Assembly (NCBI GenBank): GCA_945939115.1
Contig: CAMEVC010000018.1
Span: forward strand, 1 to 50,342
Direction: 5' to 3'
DNA: 50,342 bases
From: an uncultured Eubacterium sp.
Lineage (GTDB): Bacteria; Bacillota; Clostridia; Lachnospirales; Lachnospiraceae
This document shows positions 1-7,551 of the stretch, piece after piece (position 1 is the first letter of the stretch; the number at the start of each line of letters is the position of its first letter). A program made the translations under genes and the position numbers. Below the pieces are notes generated by a model. It worked only from the letters and a program-made list of their open reading frames with translations. It ran no database searches and was not told where the DNA came from.

Positions 1-5
1 TTAAT

Positions 6-818
6 ATGAGTGAAGTTATAGTTGTAACATCAGGAAAAGGCGGAGTAGGTAAGACTACAACCACAGCTAATATTGGTACAGGCCTTGCGAAACTTGGTAA
101 GAAGGTTGTTATGATTGATACTGATACAGGCCTTAGAAATCTTGATGTTGTATTAGGACTTGAGAACCGTATTGTATATAATCTTGTTGATGTTGTTGAG
201 GGAAATTGCAGATTAAAGCAGGCAATGATAGCTGATAAGAGATGCCCTAAGCTCTTCCTTCTTCCAACAGCCCAGACAAGAGATAAGTCTGCTGTAACAC
301 CAGAGCAGATGATTAAGGTTATTGATGAGATTAAGAACGATCCGGAAGGATTTGATTACATAATTCTCGACTGTCCTGCCGGTATTGAGCAGGGATTCCA
401 GAATGCTATCGCTGGAGCAGACAGAGCATTAGTTGTAACTACACCGGAGGTTTCAGCTATCAGAGATGCTGACAGAATTGTAGGGTTATTAGATGCCCAT
501 GGTCTTCAAAATCATGAGGATTTGATTGTTAACAGAATTAGAATGGATATGGTTAACAGAGGCGAAATGATGTCAATTGATGATGTTAATGACATTTTAC
601 AGCTTAATGTTATTGGTGCTGTTCCAGACGATGAGAATATTGTTGTTGCAACTAACAAGGGACAGCCTCTTGTAGGAGATGACAGCCTTGCAGGAAAGGC
701 GTACATGAATATCTGCCGCAGAATTACCGGTGAAGAGGTTCCTTTCCTTGATCTTAATGGTAAGGGAGGTTTCTTTAAGAAGCTTTCTTCTATTTTTAAG
801 AGTGATAAGAAGAATTAA
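6..818 (+). CDS. minD: Septum site-determining ATPase MinD
   Basis: The 270-aa product is a ParA/MinD-type ATPase that, with MinC and MinE, keeps the division septum away from the poles. A deviant Walker A motif (GKGGVGKT, residues 10-17, with the signature Lys11) opens the protein. The C-terminus (about 256-265, FFKKLSSIFK) is the amphipathic membrane-targeting helix typical of MinD. Length fits the family. minE follows after 44 bp, so the two are probably co-transcribed; minC would be expected just left of the window. Very confident. Confidence 0.97.
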   Translation: MSEVIVVTSGKGGVGKTTTTANIGTGLAKLGKKVVMIDTDTGLRNLDVVLGLENRIVYNLVDVVEGNCRLKQAMIADKRCPKLFLLPTAQTRDKSAVTPEQMIKVIDEIKNDPEGFDYIILDCPAGIEQGFQNAIAGADRALVVTTPEVSAIRDADRIVGLLDAHGLQNHEDLIVNRIRMDMVNRGEMMSIDDVNDILQLNVIGAVPDDENIVVATNKGQPLVGDDSLAGKAYMNICRRITGEEVPFLDLNGKGGFFKKLSSIFKSDKKN

Positions 819-862
819 TATGTATATGATAAGTTATAGGCTTATCTGGGGAGGAATTAAAT

Positions 863-1141
863 ATGGGATTACTTGATTTGTTTAAGAAAAAAGGCTCAAG
901 TGATGTTGCCAAGGACAGATTAAAGCTTTTGCTTGTTTCTGACAGGGCTAATTGTTCACCTGAAGTTATGGAAATGATTAAGAATGATATTATTAAAGTC
1001 ATTTCTAAATATATGGAAATAGATACAGACGGACTTGATATTCAGATTACTTCAACAGAATCTGATTCAAACAATGGTTCCGTTCCTGCGATTTTTGCTA
1101 ATATTCCTATTAAAGATATGAGAAATGGCGAAAACAGATAG
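863..1141 (+). CDS. minE: Cell division topological specificity factor MinE
   Basis: This 92-aa protein starts with a short amphipathic segment (MGLLDLFKKK), the membrane and MinD contact region of MinE. Residues 16-30 (AKDRLKLLLVSDRAN) match the MinD-binding helix or strand, followed by a topological specificity domain. It stimulates the MinD ATPase to drive Min oscillation. A GGGAGG-type ribosome site lies about 8 nt before the ATG. It sits between minD and the SEDS gene in one operon. Confidence 0.95.
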   Translation: MGLLDLFKKKGSSDVAKDRLKLLLVSDRANCSPEVMEMIKNDIIKVISKYMEIDTDGLDIQITSTESDSNNGSVPAIFANIPIKDMRNGENR

Positions 1142-1150
1142 GATTTTAAT

Positions 1151-2314
1151 ATGTTAAAGAAATATAAGCTGCGTTCATACAATTTTGTACTGGTGTTTAT
1201 ATTAATTGTCACATCAGTATTTGCATTAATGGTTGTTAATAGTGCTAATCATGCGTATACGATAAAACAGGGAGCAGGAATGCTTTTGTCTTTTATGATT
1301 ATGATTGTTGTATCTTTCATTGATTATAACTGGCTTTTGAAGTATTACTGGATATGGTATGGAATTGTTCTTGTCATGCTTATAGGTGTTCTTACAGTTT
1401 TCGGTGGTTCAAGCCACGGTGCTACAAGATGGTTTAGGTTAGGACCGGTTCAGCTTCAGCCATCAGAATTCTTAAAACTGGCACTTATTATACTTCTTGC
1501 CAAATTAATTGCTGTTAATAAAGAAAGACTCAATACTTTTAAATTTCTTGCTCTTGTTGCGGGATTGACATTGTTTCCAATATTATTGGTTGCACTCCAG
1601 CCAAATCTTTCAACAACAATTCTCTTATGTCTTATTGTCGTAACAGTTTTGTTTTGTGCAGGATTAAGCTATAAGATTATTGGAATATCGCTGCTAATTG
1701 CTGTTCCGGTTATTTCAGCATTTCTTATATATGTTGTGTCTGTTGAAGACCCAATTCTTATTAAGGGGTACCAAAGACAGAGAATTGTTGACTTTATTGA
1801 GGGTAATAAGTCTGAGGATGTCAACGAGAATGATGCAGGTACGTATCAGCAGGCATATGCTGTACAGGCTATTGGTTCCGGAAGGCTTACAGGTAAAGGC
1901 CTTAATAATAAGGATACCTCATCCCTTAAGAATGCCGGTTATATTGCAGAGGCTCAGAATGATTTTATATTTGCTGTAATCGGAGAAGAATTAGGCTTTG
2001 CAGGATGTTGCATTACAATTCTTTTGTTGTTTCTTATAGTTTTAGAGTGTATAATAGCAGCAGTAAGAGCTAAAAATTTTGAGGGACGGCTATTGTGTTG
2101 CGGAATAGCAGCATATATAGGTTTCCAGACATTTATTAATATTGGAGTAGTATCGTGGATTCTTCCTAATACGGGTATTCCGTTGCCGTTCTTTAGCTGT
2201 GGTATTTCATCTCTTCTTACTTTATTTATATCTATGGGGATGGTTCTTAATGTCAGTCTCCAGAGAAATGTGGACAGAGATGATGATATATTTGCTGAGG
2301 ATTTCAGAGGTTAA
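1151..2314 (+). CDS. rodA: SEDS-family peptidoglycan glycosyltransferase, RodA/FtsW type
   Basis: A 387-aa polytopic membrane protein with about ten hydrophobic segments. It carries SEDS signatures, including QLQPSEFLKLA at about residues 98-108 and a late GIPLPFFSCGISS loop. SEDS proteins polymerise lipid II, RodA in elongation and FtsW at the septum. The start lies 9 bp after the minE stop, which means translational coupling. RodA is preferred over FtsW because of the min neighbourhood, but the two paralogues are hard to tell apart here. Confidence 0.88.
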   Translation: MLKKYKLRSYNFVLVFILIVTSVFALMVVNSANHAYTIKQGAGMLLSFMIMIVVSFIDYNWLLKYYWIWYGIVLVMLIGVLTVFGGSSHGATRWFRLGPVQLQPSEFLKLALIILLAKLIAVNKERLNTFKFLALVAGLTLFPILLVALQPNLSTTILLCLIVVTVLFCAGLSYKIIGISLLIAVPVISAFLIYVVSVEDPILIKGYQRQRIVDFIEGNKSEDVNENDAGTYQQAYAVQAIGSGRLTGKGLNNKDTSSLKNAGYIAEAQNDFIFAVIGEELGFAGCCITILLLFLIVLECIIAAVRAKNFEGRLLCCGIAAYIGFQTFINIGVVSWILPNTGIPLPFFSCGISSLLTLFISMGMVLNVSLQRNVDRDDDIFAEDFRG

Positions 2315-2342
2315 ACATTTTACATCCAGGGGGGAAACTTAA

Positions 2343-2738
2343 ATGAACATTGGTTTAATAGCACATGATTCTAAGAAAAGACTGATGCAGAATTTCTGCA
2401 TAGCATATAAGGGTATTCTCAATAAGAACCAGCTTTTTGCAACAGGAACAACGGGAAGACTTATTGAGGAAGTAACCAATCTCACTGTACACAAGTTTCT
2501 GGCTGGCCATCTCGGAGGTGACCAGCAGTTATGTGCGCAGATAGAGCATAATCAGATTGATCTTGTTATTTTCTTAAGAGAAGCAGTCAATCCTTTAGCT
2601 CATGAGCCTGATTCAGACAATATATGTAAGCTTTGTGATATGTATAATATACCTCTTGCAACTAATCTAGCCACAGCAGAGCTTCTTGTAAAGTCTTTAG
2701 AGAGAGGCGATATGGAGTGGAGAGAGATATATCAATAG
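2343..2738 (+). CDS. mgsA: Methylglyoxal synthase
   Basis: The 131-aa product converts dihydroxyacetone phosphate to methylglyoxal plus phosphate, a bypass relieving sugar-phosphate stress. The ATGTTG phosphate-binding loop is at residues 33-38. The catalytic Asp of the GGDQQ motif is Asp60, and the HEPD motif supplies His87 and Asp90. The loop before GGDQQ reads GHL, where many family members have GPL or GPM. A GGGGG ribosome site precedes the ATG. It converges with the recombinase gene, only 10 bp apart, with no obvious terminator between them. Confidence 0.95.
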   Translation: MNIGLIAHDSKKRLMQNFCIAYKGILNKNQLFATGTTGRLIEEVTNLTVHKFLAGHLGGDQQLCAQIEHNQIDLVIFLREAVNPLAHEPDSDNICKLCDMYNIPLATNLATAELLVKSLERGDMEWREIYQ

Positions 2739-2748
2739 TAGATTGGTC

Positions 2749-3798
2749 TCAATCTTTACGCAGCTTTACAATATTGCGGGCTGAGCGCTTATTTTCATCT
2801 ACAATTTCAGCATAATGGCGTCTGGTTGTATTAACATCTTTATGTCCTAAAACATCAGCCACAAGGTATATATCCTGGCTTTCCTGATAAAGATTAGTAC
2901 CATATGTACTTCTCAACTTGTGCGGAGTGATATGCTTTACGGTAGTAACTGTCTGTGCATATTTCTTGACAAGCATCTCAACAGATCTGACACATAAACG
3001 TTTATTCTTGGCAGAGATAAAAAGAGCATTCTCATGACCATCTTCAGGTGTAATATTCTTTCGTTCTTCCATATAATCGAGAAGTGCTTCACGGACTTCA
3101 TCACCAAAGTAGACAAAACTCTCAGAACCACCTTTTCTTATAACTTTAATACGGTCATTATCAAAATCCACATCATTAATATCAAGTCCCACACATTCTG
3201 ACACTCGGATACCAGTGCCAAGCATAAGTGTAAGTAGTGCTAAATCTCTAGTCTTAAGCTTTTCATGGCTGTTTAACTGTGTCTTGGTAAGCTTGTTGCC
3301 TGATTCTACATTGTCGAGAAATTCTGCAACCTCATTAGGGTCCATTCGTATTATAGCTTTTTCGTGAATCTTAGGCATGTCAACTTTAAGGGTTGGATTA
3401 GATTTAATTATTTCATAACGGTAGTAGTAGGCATAAAAGCGTCTTAATGAACACAATTTACGCTTGGCAGCACTTTCTGAATTAGTTACATCACGTCCGT
3501 TTTTCTTATATAACTTAACATATCTAAGATATTTCGTAATATCTGTTCCATCAAGCTTATCAAGGTCTTGTGGCGTAAAATTCTTTATTTTATATTTATT
3601 ATACTCAGGTTTTGTCTCAATCAGAAACTCAAAGAAGCCTTTAATATCCATAGCATAAGCAACCTTAGTGCGCGGCTGCTTATTAAATTCAAGACTGTCA
3701 AAATATTCAGTGCAGAAATCAGGCAGAATATCTAGAAGCTCATTAAGCTTCTTCTTGTACTTGATGTTTTGTTGTTCTGTATATGTTTTAGTTGCCAT
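2749..3798 (-). CDS. xerS: XerS-like tyrosine recombinase
   Basis: The 349-aa integrase-family protein has an N-terminal SAM-like core-binding domain and a C-terminal catalytic domain. The catalytic set is intact: Arg198 (GTGIR), Lys222, His293-x-x-Arg296 (HKLR), His319 (LGH) and Tyr329 (RRHY). Length, the N-terminal LDILPDFCTEYF-type start and an extra segment before the first Arg (about 166-184) resemble streptococcal XerS, the single recombinase that resolves chromosome dimers at an adjacent dif site. A dif-like palindrome lies about 70 bp upstream of this gene. GAGGT precedes the ATG. Host ownership is inferred: the gene lies outside the prophage boundaries, but a phage-captured integrase cannot be excluded. 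Confidence 0.82.
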   Translation of the reverse strand: MATKTYTEQQNIKYKKKLNELLDILPDFCTEYFDSLEFNKQPRTKVAYAMDIKGFFEFLIETKPEYNKYKIKNFTPQDLDKLDGTDITKYLRYVKLYKKNGRDVTNSESAAKRKLCSLRRFYAYYYRYEIIKSNPTLKVDMPKIHEKAIIRMDPNEVAEFLDNVESGNKLTKTQLNSHEKLKTRDLALLTLMLGTGIRVSECVGLDINDVDFDNDRIKVIRKGGSESFVYFGDEVREALLDYMEERKNITPEDGHENALFISAKNKRLCVRSVEMLVKKYAQTVTTVKHITPHKLRSTYGTNLYQESQDIYLVADVLGHKDVNTTRRHYAEIVDENKRSARNIVKLRKD

Positions 3799-3867
3799 AA
3801 ATAATTACCTCGCAGAATATAAAATAATAGAAAACAGTAGAGCTTATAAAGTCCTGATACATACTAT

Positions 3868-3902
3868 TCACTTCGCTAAAGTCAAGCGGTTTAGCGATAG
3901 TC
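3868..3902. other. Dif-like recombination site, left outer end (L1)
   Basis: An imperfect palindrome: left arm CACTTCGCTAAA, 9-bp centre GTCAAGCGG (3881-3889), right arm TTTAGCGATAG. The same arm sequences recur at the centre and right end of the island. Its position 70 bp from the start of the XerS-like gene fits the xerS-dif arrangement of streptococci. On the minus strand the centre contains TTGACT, 16 nt before TATGTA, so it may overlap the recombinase promoter (weak). Its role as attL/dif is inferred. Confidence 0.6.
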
Positions 3903-3980
3903 TATTTGTCATTGCTCATGCGTGCGAATAGCCGCTAATGCAATGATAAATAGATTTTGCTAAATAAGCACTTTGGCGAA
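3901..3980. repeat. Hairpin plus second dif-like site (L2): candidate folded attP
   Basis: Directly after L1 is a 14-bp inverted repeat, TCTATTTGTCATTG (3901-3914) with CAATGATAAATAGA (3941-3954), one mismatch and a 26-nt loop. It is followed by a second dif-like palindrome, TTTTGCTAAA-7 bp-TTTGGCGAA (3955-3980). L1 and L2 therefore flank a hairpin and can pair with each other in single-stranded DNA, giving a forked stem. In CTXphi, attP1 and attP2 fold in this way to make the Xer substrate. The analogy is inference. Confidence 0.55.
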
Positions 3981-4020
3981 TTGATGGACGGATGTCCTAA
4001 ATGATTAACAAGAAACTTTA

Positions 4021-4064
4021 GTCATTATACCACAAAAAAAATGTTGTGGCATAATGACTTTTTT
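4021..4064 (+). terminator. Rho-independent terminator at left end of prophage A
   Basis: The stem GTCATTATACCACA (4021-4034) pairs with TGTGGCATAATGAC with one mismatch, around an A-rich loop, and is followed by eight T. It precedes the first phage gene. In the circular phage genome it would stop transcripts arriving through the intergenic region. Prophage B has an unrelated hairpin at the equivalent position. Confidence 0.8.
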
Positions 4065-4120
4065 TTATGCTTTTAAAATAGCTGTCCTATCGTGCGTACG
4101 GGGAGAAAGTGAGTGTTTAT

Positions 4121-4411
4121 ATGTTTGAAGTGAGAAATGGCAACTATATTAATAGATATGCCGAGTTGGACAAGCCTTTTGTTTTTAAAGGAGTAGACGA
4201 GTACAAGAGTAAAAATGGTAAAGTTTATCGTTCCGCTATTTTAGAACAGGACGGAGCGGAATTCAAGTTTTCTGTCAATGATGCAGAGTTGTCTGCTATG
4301 GAGAAGTTTACTGGTAAAGAGATATTTATTTCGTGTGGGTATAACGCTTGGGGTAAGTACAGTTTTCAGCAGTTAATTGTTAATAGCTTTGAACCAGTGC
4401 CAACAAAGTAA
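4121..4411 (+). CDS. Putative ssDNA-binding protein (gpV-like), prophage A
   Basis: The 96-aa product is 96 residues from the ATG chosen because it aligns with the start of its homologue in prophage B. A GTG at 4109 would add four residues, and neither start has an ideally spaced ribosome site (GGGGAG at about 4100). It is predicted small, beta-rich and soluble, with a conserved core (NRYAELDKPF, GKYSFQQ, NSFEPVPT). By position at the head of the genome and by size it is a candidate single-strand binding protein coating the phage plus strand. No sequence motif proves this. Confidence 0.55.
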   Translation: MFEVRNGNYINRYAELDKPFVFKGVDEYKSKNGKVYRSAILEQDGAEFKFSVNDAELSAMEKFTGKEIFISCGYNAWGKYSFQQLIVNSFEPVPTK

Positions 4412-4751
4412 AGGAAAAAAAATAAGGCTGTCAAGGGTGCGCAGCACTTGTCTTGCCCTTTACAGCCTTAACTCCCAACAGCCAATACAATAAGGCTGTT
4501 ATAAGGGGGGAGCAAGGTACTTCCTTGAACCCCCTTAACTATCACGATTGATTGCTAAAGTTGCGGAGCAAATTAAGGTTCGATTCCTTGTCAATCGTCT
4601 TGGGCTTTGTATACTTGCTTGCCCACGGAGTGCACAATACCCGGTAACGAGCCGTTAAGAATACTTGAGCTGTTTTTCAAGCGAAAGTATTTAGGTGAGT
4701 GGGGTCGTGTGAGCGTTCCATAATAATCATTTTAAGAAAGGAGATATTTGT
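4412..4751 (+). other. Structured non-coding spacer before the coat gene, prophage A
   Basis: About 340 bp without a gene, holding several hairpins. The first is AAGGCTGTCAAGGG (4424-4437) with CCCTTTACAGCCTT (4456-4469); the same stem is present in prophage B. The second is TAAGGGGG (4502-4509) with CCCCCTTA (4530-4537) and an inner CAAGG/CCTTG stem. A tRNA-like fold follows at 4544-4598. The hairpins may attenuate or process the mRNA between the ssDNA-binding gene and the highly expressed coat gene. This is inference from the folding potential. Confidence 0.6.
4544..4598 (+). ncRNA. Possible mini tRNA-like structure
   Basis: A perfect 8-bp outer stem (ACGATTGA 4544-4551 with TCAATCGT 4591-4598) encloses two hairpins. 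One is TTGCT/AGCAA with a 10-nt loop. The other has stem AAGG/CCTT and the 7-nt loop TTCGATT, an exact match to a tRNA T-arm. Only about 22 nt separate the acceptor-like strand and the T-arm-like hairpin, so a D-arm or a normal anticodon arm is missing. It is not a functional tRNA by this reading. It could be a tRNA mimic, a decayed tRNA or coincidence. Prophage B lacks it. Confidence 0.3.
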
Positions 4752-4907
4752 ATGACTGAGGTTCTCACTAATGCGGTGTCTGATGTTATGACACTTGTTA
4801 CTACAATGTTAGGTTTTGTGACACAGAATGAGTTACTTGCTGTCATTTTTGTTGGCGGTACTCTTGTCCCTCTTGGCATTGGCATTTACAGAAAGTTCAA
4901 ACATTAA
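4752..4907 (+). CDS. Major coat protein (pVIII-like), prophage A
   Basis: A 51-aa ORF with a strong AAAGGAG ribosome site. The N-terminal half is amphipathic (MTEVLTNAVSDVMTLV), then comes a hydrophobic segment at about residues 28-46, then a basic tail YRKFKH. This is the layout of a mature filamentous phage major coat protein: surface helix, membrane segment, basic DNA-facing C-terminus. There is no cleavable signal peptide. The homologue in prophage B has identical length. Two terminators follow immediately, as after gene VIII in Ff phages. Confidence 0.82.
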   Translation: MTEVLTNAVSDVMTLVTTMLGFVTQNELLAVIFVGGTLVPLGIGIYRKFKH

Positions 4908-4952
4908 TCATTAATGTTTGCTTTTTAGGGGCATTAACTTGCCCCTTTTTTT
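4901..4952 (+). terminator. Tandem terminators after coat gene A
   Basis: Two hairpins occur in series. AAACATTAA pairs with TTAATGTTT around the coat stop codon and is followed by GCTTTTT. GGGGC (4928-4932) pairs with GCCCC (4941-4945) and is followed by seven T. The second is a textbook Rho-independent terminator. It would boost coat mRNA over the downstream adsorption and assembly genes. Confidence 0.88.
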
Positions 4953-4970
4953 ATGAAAGGAGTGATATAT

Positions 4971-6227
4971 ATTAAAATATTAAACAAATCAAAATATAAC
5001 ATATTTTCTATATTCAGTTGTTTAATTTTAGTTTTTGCGTTCGTGTTTGGGTGCGTACAATATGTGTTTGCGTCTGAAACAAAAAATGCATTATATTTTT
5101 TGCAAAAAGCTAATGCTTTTTATGATGCATATCTTTGTGTTGTAACAAATTATGAGGGTGCTGAATATTATCAGATATTTACTTATAATTCGCTTGATTG
5201 TGGGGCATATGTTCGTGAAAATAACGGTCAATTATCATTTGGCCTTTTATCTAAATCTCGTGGATTGGCTTATAATATTAGCGTAAGTATGAATGATGAA
5301 CAGTTATATGTGTCTAGTTATGATTATAATAATTGTTCGGTTCAGCAATATTATGGTTATGATACTTCTACACATAACGAGTTTATACGCTTTGAATCGA
5401 ATGCTTGTGTTTTTAGTAATTATGGCGATTTATATAATTATTTAGATACAGGCGAAGTTAATAATCCTATATATCAGCCTATACAAGAGGTTGAATATGA
5501 TATTAGTGTTGAAATTCCCCTCATGGCTCAATGTCAAGTTAATGGACACGATTACCTTTTTAATTGTAAGCAGTCCGTTCCTCATGATGATTATAAACTT
5601 CAAGTTGCTGTCGATTTAAGATTAACACCTATCTATGGCAATTTTGCTTCTAAGCAGTATTCGGATAAAGAACAGATATTTAGGTCTGGTAAAACCGAGC
5701 TCGGTTCTTATGACAATAAGGGTACGATTTTTAATACTAGTTTTTCGACTGACGATTTGCTTAAAGGTATTGACACTGATAGAAAATCTTTAGGTTTTAA
5801 AGAATTCTATCAAGGTTATAATATCCTCCTCCCTTACAAAGAGCCTGTTCTTTCGGAGGTTATATTTTACGCTCGTAATGTTAGTGGGAATAAGTGCAGC
5901 AACTGGGTTCGTGTTACTTTTGATTTGATAACTGAAACAAGTAAATATGAGGAAGTTGAAAGCGTTTCAGGCTCAAACATCCCTAGTGATACTAAGACTT
6001 CTAATAGTGAGTATTATCCCGAGGATTATGTCTACAATGATAATGAGGCTTATGGCGGTGGTTTTAATGCCTCTAGTACATTGAATTCTCTTGAGCATAA
6101 TTACACGCAACTTGTTCTTTTCTATAAAGACTTGTTTAGTTTTCTTCCCTCTGAAATATGGGCTTTGCTTATTGGTTTAGTTAGCGCTATGGTTGTTATA
6201 GCACTCTTTAAGTTTATAAGGGGGTAA
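4971..6227 (+). CDS. Adsorption/minor tip protein (pIII-like), prophage A
   Basis: A protein of about 418 aa with an N-terminal signal peptide (basic NKSKYN, long hydrophobic run, VFA cleavage region), a large exported domain, and a C-terminal membrane anchor ending in a basic residue (FLPSEIWALLIGLV, then KFIRG). This is the architecture of gene III proteins. The anchor, the signal and a TGEVNNPIYQP stretch match prophage B; the rest is strongly diverged, as expected for a receptor-binding domain. The start is unusual. AAAGGAG (4956-4962) is ideally placed for the ATT at 4971; the only upstream ATG (4953) precedes the ribosome site and would give 424 aa. Confidence 0.78.
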   Translation: MKILNKSKYNIFSIFSCLILVFAFVFGCVQYVFASETKNALYFLQKANAFYDAYLCVVTNYEGAEYYQIFTYNSLDCGAYVRENNGQLSFGLLSKSRGLAYNISVSMNDEQLYVSSYDYNNCSVQQYYGYDTSTHNEFIRFESNACVFSNYGDLYNYLDTGEVNNPIYQPIQEVEYDISVEIPLMAQCQVNGHDYLFNCKQSVPHDDYKLQVAVDLRLTPIYGNFASKQYSDKEQIFRSGKTELGSYDNKGTIFNTSFSTDDLLKGIDTDRKSLGFKEFYQGYNILLPYKEPVLSEVIFYARNVSGNKCSNWVRVTFDLITETSKYEEVESVSGSNIPSDTKTSNSEYYPEDYVYNDNEAYGGGFNASSTLNSLEHNYTQLVLFYKDLFSFLPSEIWALLIGLVSAMVVIALFKFIRG

Positions 6228-6229
6228 AC

Positions 6230-6391
6230 ATGAAAATTTCAGATTTAGCTTATTGGTTGTTTACTCTCCCACATGACGTCATGGATATCGATTTTACAAT
6301 ATGCGGTTATACCTTTTCAATGTGGGATTGTTTTATATTTGTCGGTCTTGTTGCGATTTTCGGTGTTATTGTATCAATTTTGAGAGAATGA
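6230..6391 (+). CDS. Small membrane virion or assembly protein (53 aa), prophage A
   Basis: A 53-aa protein with one clear C-terminal transmembrane segment (about 30-50) ending in SILRE. The GGGGG ribosome site lies in the 3' end of the pIII-like gene and the start is 2 bp after its stop. Prophage B encodes a 53-aa homologue with the same DxAYWL and FxxWDxFIF pattern. By position it may be a minor tip protein (pVI, pVII or pIX analogue). It was too short to be picked by length and is supported by conservation in both phages. Confidence 0.72.
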   Translation: MKISDLAYWLFTLPHDVMDIDFTICGYTFSMWDCFIFVGLVAIFGVIVSILRE

Positions 6392-6405
6392 AAGGGGATT
6401 TATAT

Positions 6406-6564
6406 ATGACATTTGAATATATTAAAGAAATAGGCACATTAACGGATGTTGATGTACTTGTAAAGATATACAACCTCTTGCTTGCTTTCTTCGTGTTCGA
6501 GGTTGCCAAGTTTATTGTCGGTCATATCTATAACAAACTTATTAATAGAAAGGGGATAAAATAA
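6406..6564 (+). CDS. Small membrane protein (52 aa), prophage A
   Basis: A 52-aa protein starting at the ATG behind AAAGGGG. A longer frame beginning at 6301 is out of register with the ribosome site and with the homologue. A hydrophobic helix spans about residues 21-40, followed by a basic tail (YNKLINRKGIK). The VAKFIVG stretch is shared with prophage B. Its size and topology fit a minor virion cap protein or an assembly cofactor; the exact role is unknown. The stop TAA ends at the A of the next ATG. Confidence 0.7.
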   Translation: MTFEYIKEIGTLTDVDVLVKIYNLLLAFFVFEVAKFIVGHIYNKLINRKGIK

Positions 6565-6698
6565 TGTTGAAGGATTTAGCTATACAATTATTTAGTACAA
6601 TGGAATTTAACGGAGAATTTCTAACGGAGCTGTTTGTGTTTGTTATGTTGATTGACCTCTTCGCTTTGTTCTTTGATTTTGTGAGGGGGTGGAAGTAG
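6564..6698 (+). CDS. Small membrane protein (44 aa), prophage A
   Basis: A 44-aa product translated from an ATG overlapping the preceding stop by one base, with AAAGGGG upstream. A hydrophobic stretch covers about residues 19-39, and the end RGWK matches the RGWHK end of the 45-aa counterpart in prophage B. The gene ends in TAG overlapping the GTG of the Zot-type gene by one base, so the block is translationally coupled. A minor virion protein is the likely role. Confidence 0.68.
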   Translation: MLKDLAIQLFSTMEFNGEFLTELFVFVMLIDLFALFFDFVRGWK

Positions 6699-7525
6699 TG
6701 ACACTTGTAATACTTATACTGATGTTTATTATCGGTTATTCATTCCCTGTTATTCCGTTCATATTAACCCATATACCTCATTTGTTATATTATGCGATAA
6801 AGGATATATATAAGTATATAAAGGGGCGAAAATGGAAGAAATATAGCAATTATGGCATATATATATATGGCGGTTTATATGGTGGTGGTAAAAGTTTATC
6901 AATATCTAAATATTGTCGTGAGATATACAAGCGTTACGACAATATTAAATTTATAAGTAATATTGACTTGCATGATGTTCCTTTCGAGCGCTTCGAGTAT
7001 TTTGAGCAGTTGATGGACGAACAGGATTATGACGGGCAGTGTATTGTTTATGTTATTGACGAGGTTGGTTCTCTTATGAATTCGAGAAACTATAAAAATA
7101 ATCGTATTGGAGAGACACAGTTTTTGTACACTCTTAATCAAATCAGAAAGCAGAATAAGACTTTGTTATTAGCTTCACAGAGGTTTGGTATGTGTGACAA
7201 GAATTTCCGCCAATGTGCGGTGCAGTGGTTAGAGTGTTCTAAAACATGGAGAATTTGCACTCAAACTATATATGACCCATATGATTTAGAGTGTAGCTTA
7301 AACCCTAAGTTGGTTAGTCCTATCAAGCGTAAAAAGGTATTTTTAGCTACTGACGCTCTTTATAATTCTTACGACACTAAGCAACTAGTCAAAGATTTTA
7401 AAGATAAGTTTAATCGGGATGAGTTTAACCCGATTGTTGTTGAGCCTCTTGATAATAGCTTAGAAGGAACATTGGGACAAGCTAGGAGATTAACGCACAG
7501 GGGGAAAAGGCGCAAAGGCTTCTAA
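6698..7525 (+). CDS. Zot/pI-type phage assembly ATPase, prophage A
   Basis: A 275-aa P-loop ATPase of the gene I/Zot type that drives virion extrusion through the membrane. An N-terminal transmembrane segment (about 3-25) precedes Walker A (GGLYGGGKS, residues 58-66) and Walker B (IVYVIDEVGS, Asp121 and Glu122). In Ff pI the membrane segment follows the ATPase domain, so the topology differs. The GTG start overlaps the upstream stop and has GAGGGGG before it; a GTG at 6689 is less well placed. The C-terminus is strongly basic (RGKRRKGF). It is close to its prophage B counterpart. Confidence 0.88.
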   Translation: MTLVILILMFIIGYSFPVIPFILTHIPHLLYYAIKDIYKYIKGRKWKKYSNYGIYIYGGLYGGGKSLSISKYCREIYKRYDNIKFISNIDLHDVPFERFEYFEQLMDEQDYDGQCIVYVIDEVGSLMNSRNYKNNRIGETQFLYTLNQIRKQNKTLLLASQRFGMCDKNFRQCAVQWLECSKTWRICTQTIYDPYDLECSLNPKLVSPIKRKKVFLATDALYNSYDTKQLVKDFKDKFNRDEFNPIVVEPLDNSLEGTLGQARRLTHRGKRRKGF

Positions 7526-7538
7526 TGAAGCCTGCGCC
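7509..7538 (+). terminator. Hairpin across the Zot stop codon, prophage A
   Basis: GGCGCAAAGGCTTC (7509-7522) pairs with GAAGCCTGCGCC (7527-7538) around a TAAT loop containing the stop codon. Prophage B keeps the same hairpin with compensatory changes in the stem (GGTTC/GAACC in place of GCTTC/GAAGC), so the RNA structure appears selected. No T-run follows. It may be a transcript-end stabiliser, an attenuator or a replication structure. Confidence 0.55.
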
Positions 7539-7551
7539 CCCACTGTGAACA

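Noticed and set aside
4544-4598. A complete functional tRNA gene
   Set aside because: Only about 22 nt lie between acceptor-like and T-arm-like parts, so a D-arm and a normal anticodon arm cannot fit.
6301-6564. Longer 87-aa version of the small phage protein
   Set aside because: The extra N-terminus overlaps the preceding real gene in another frame; AAAGGGG and the prophage B homologue support the ATG at 6406.
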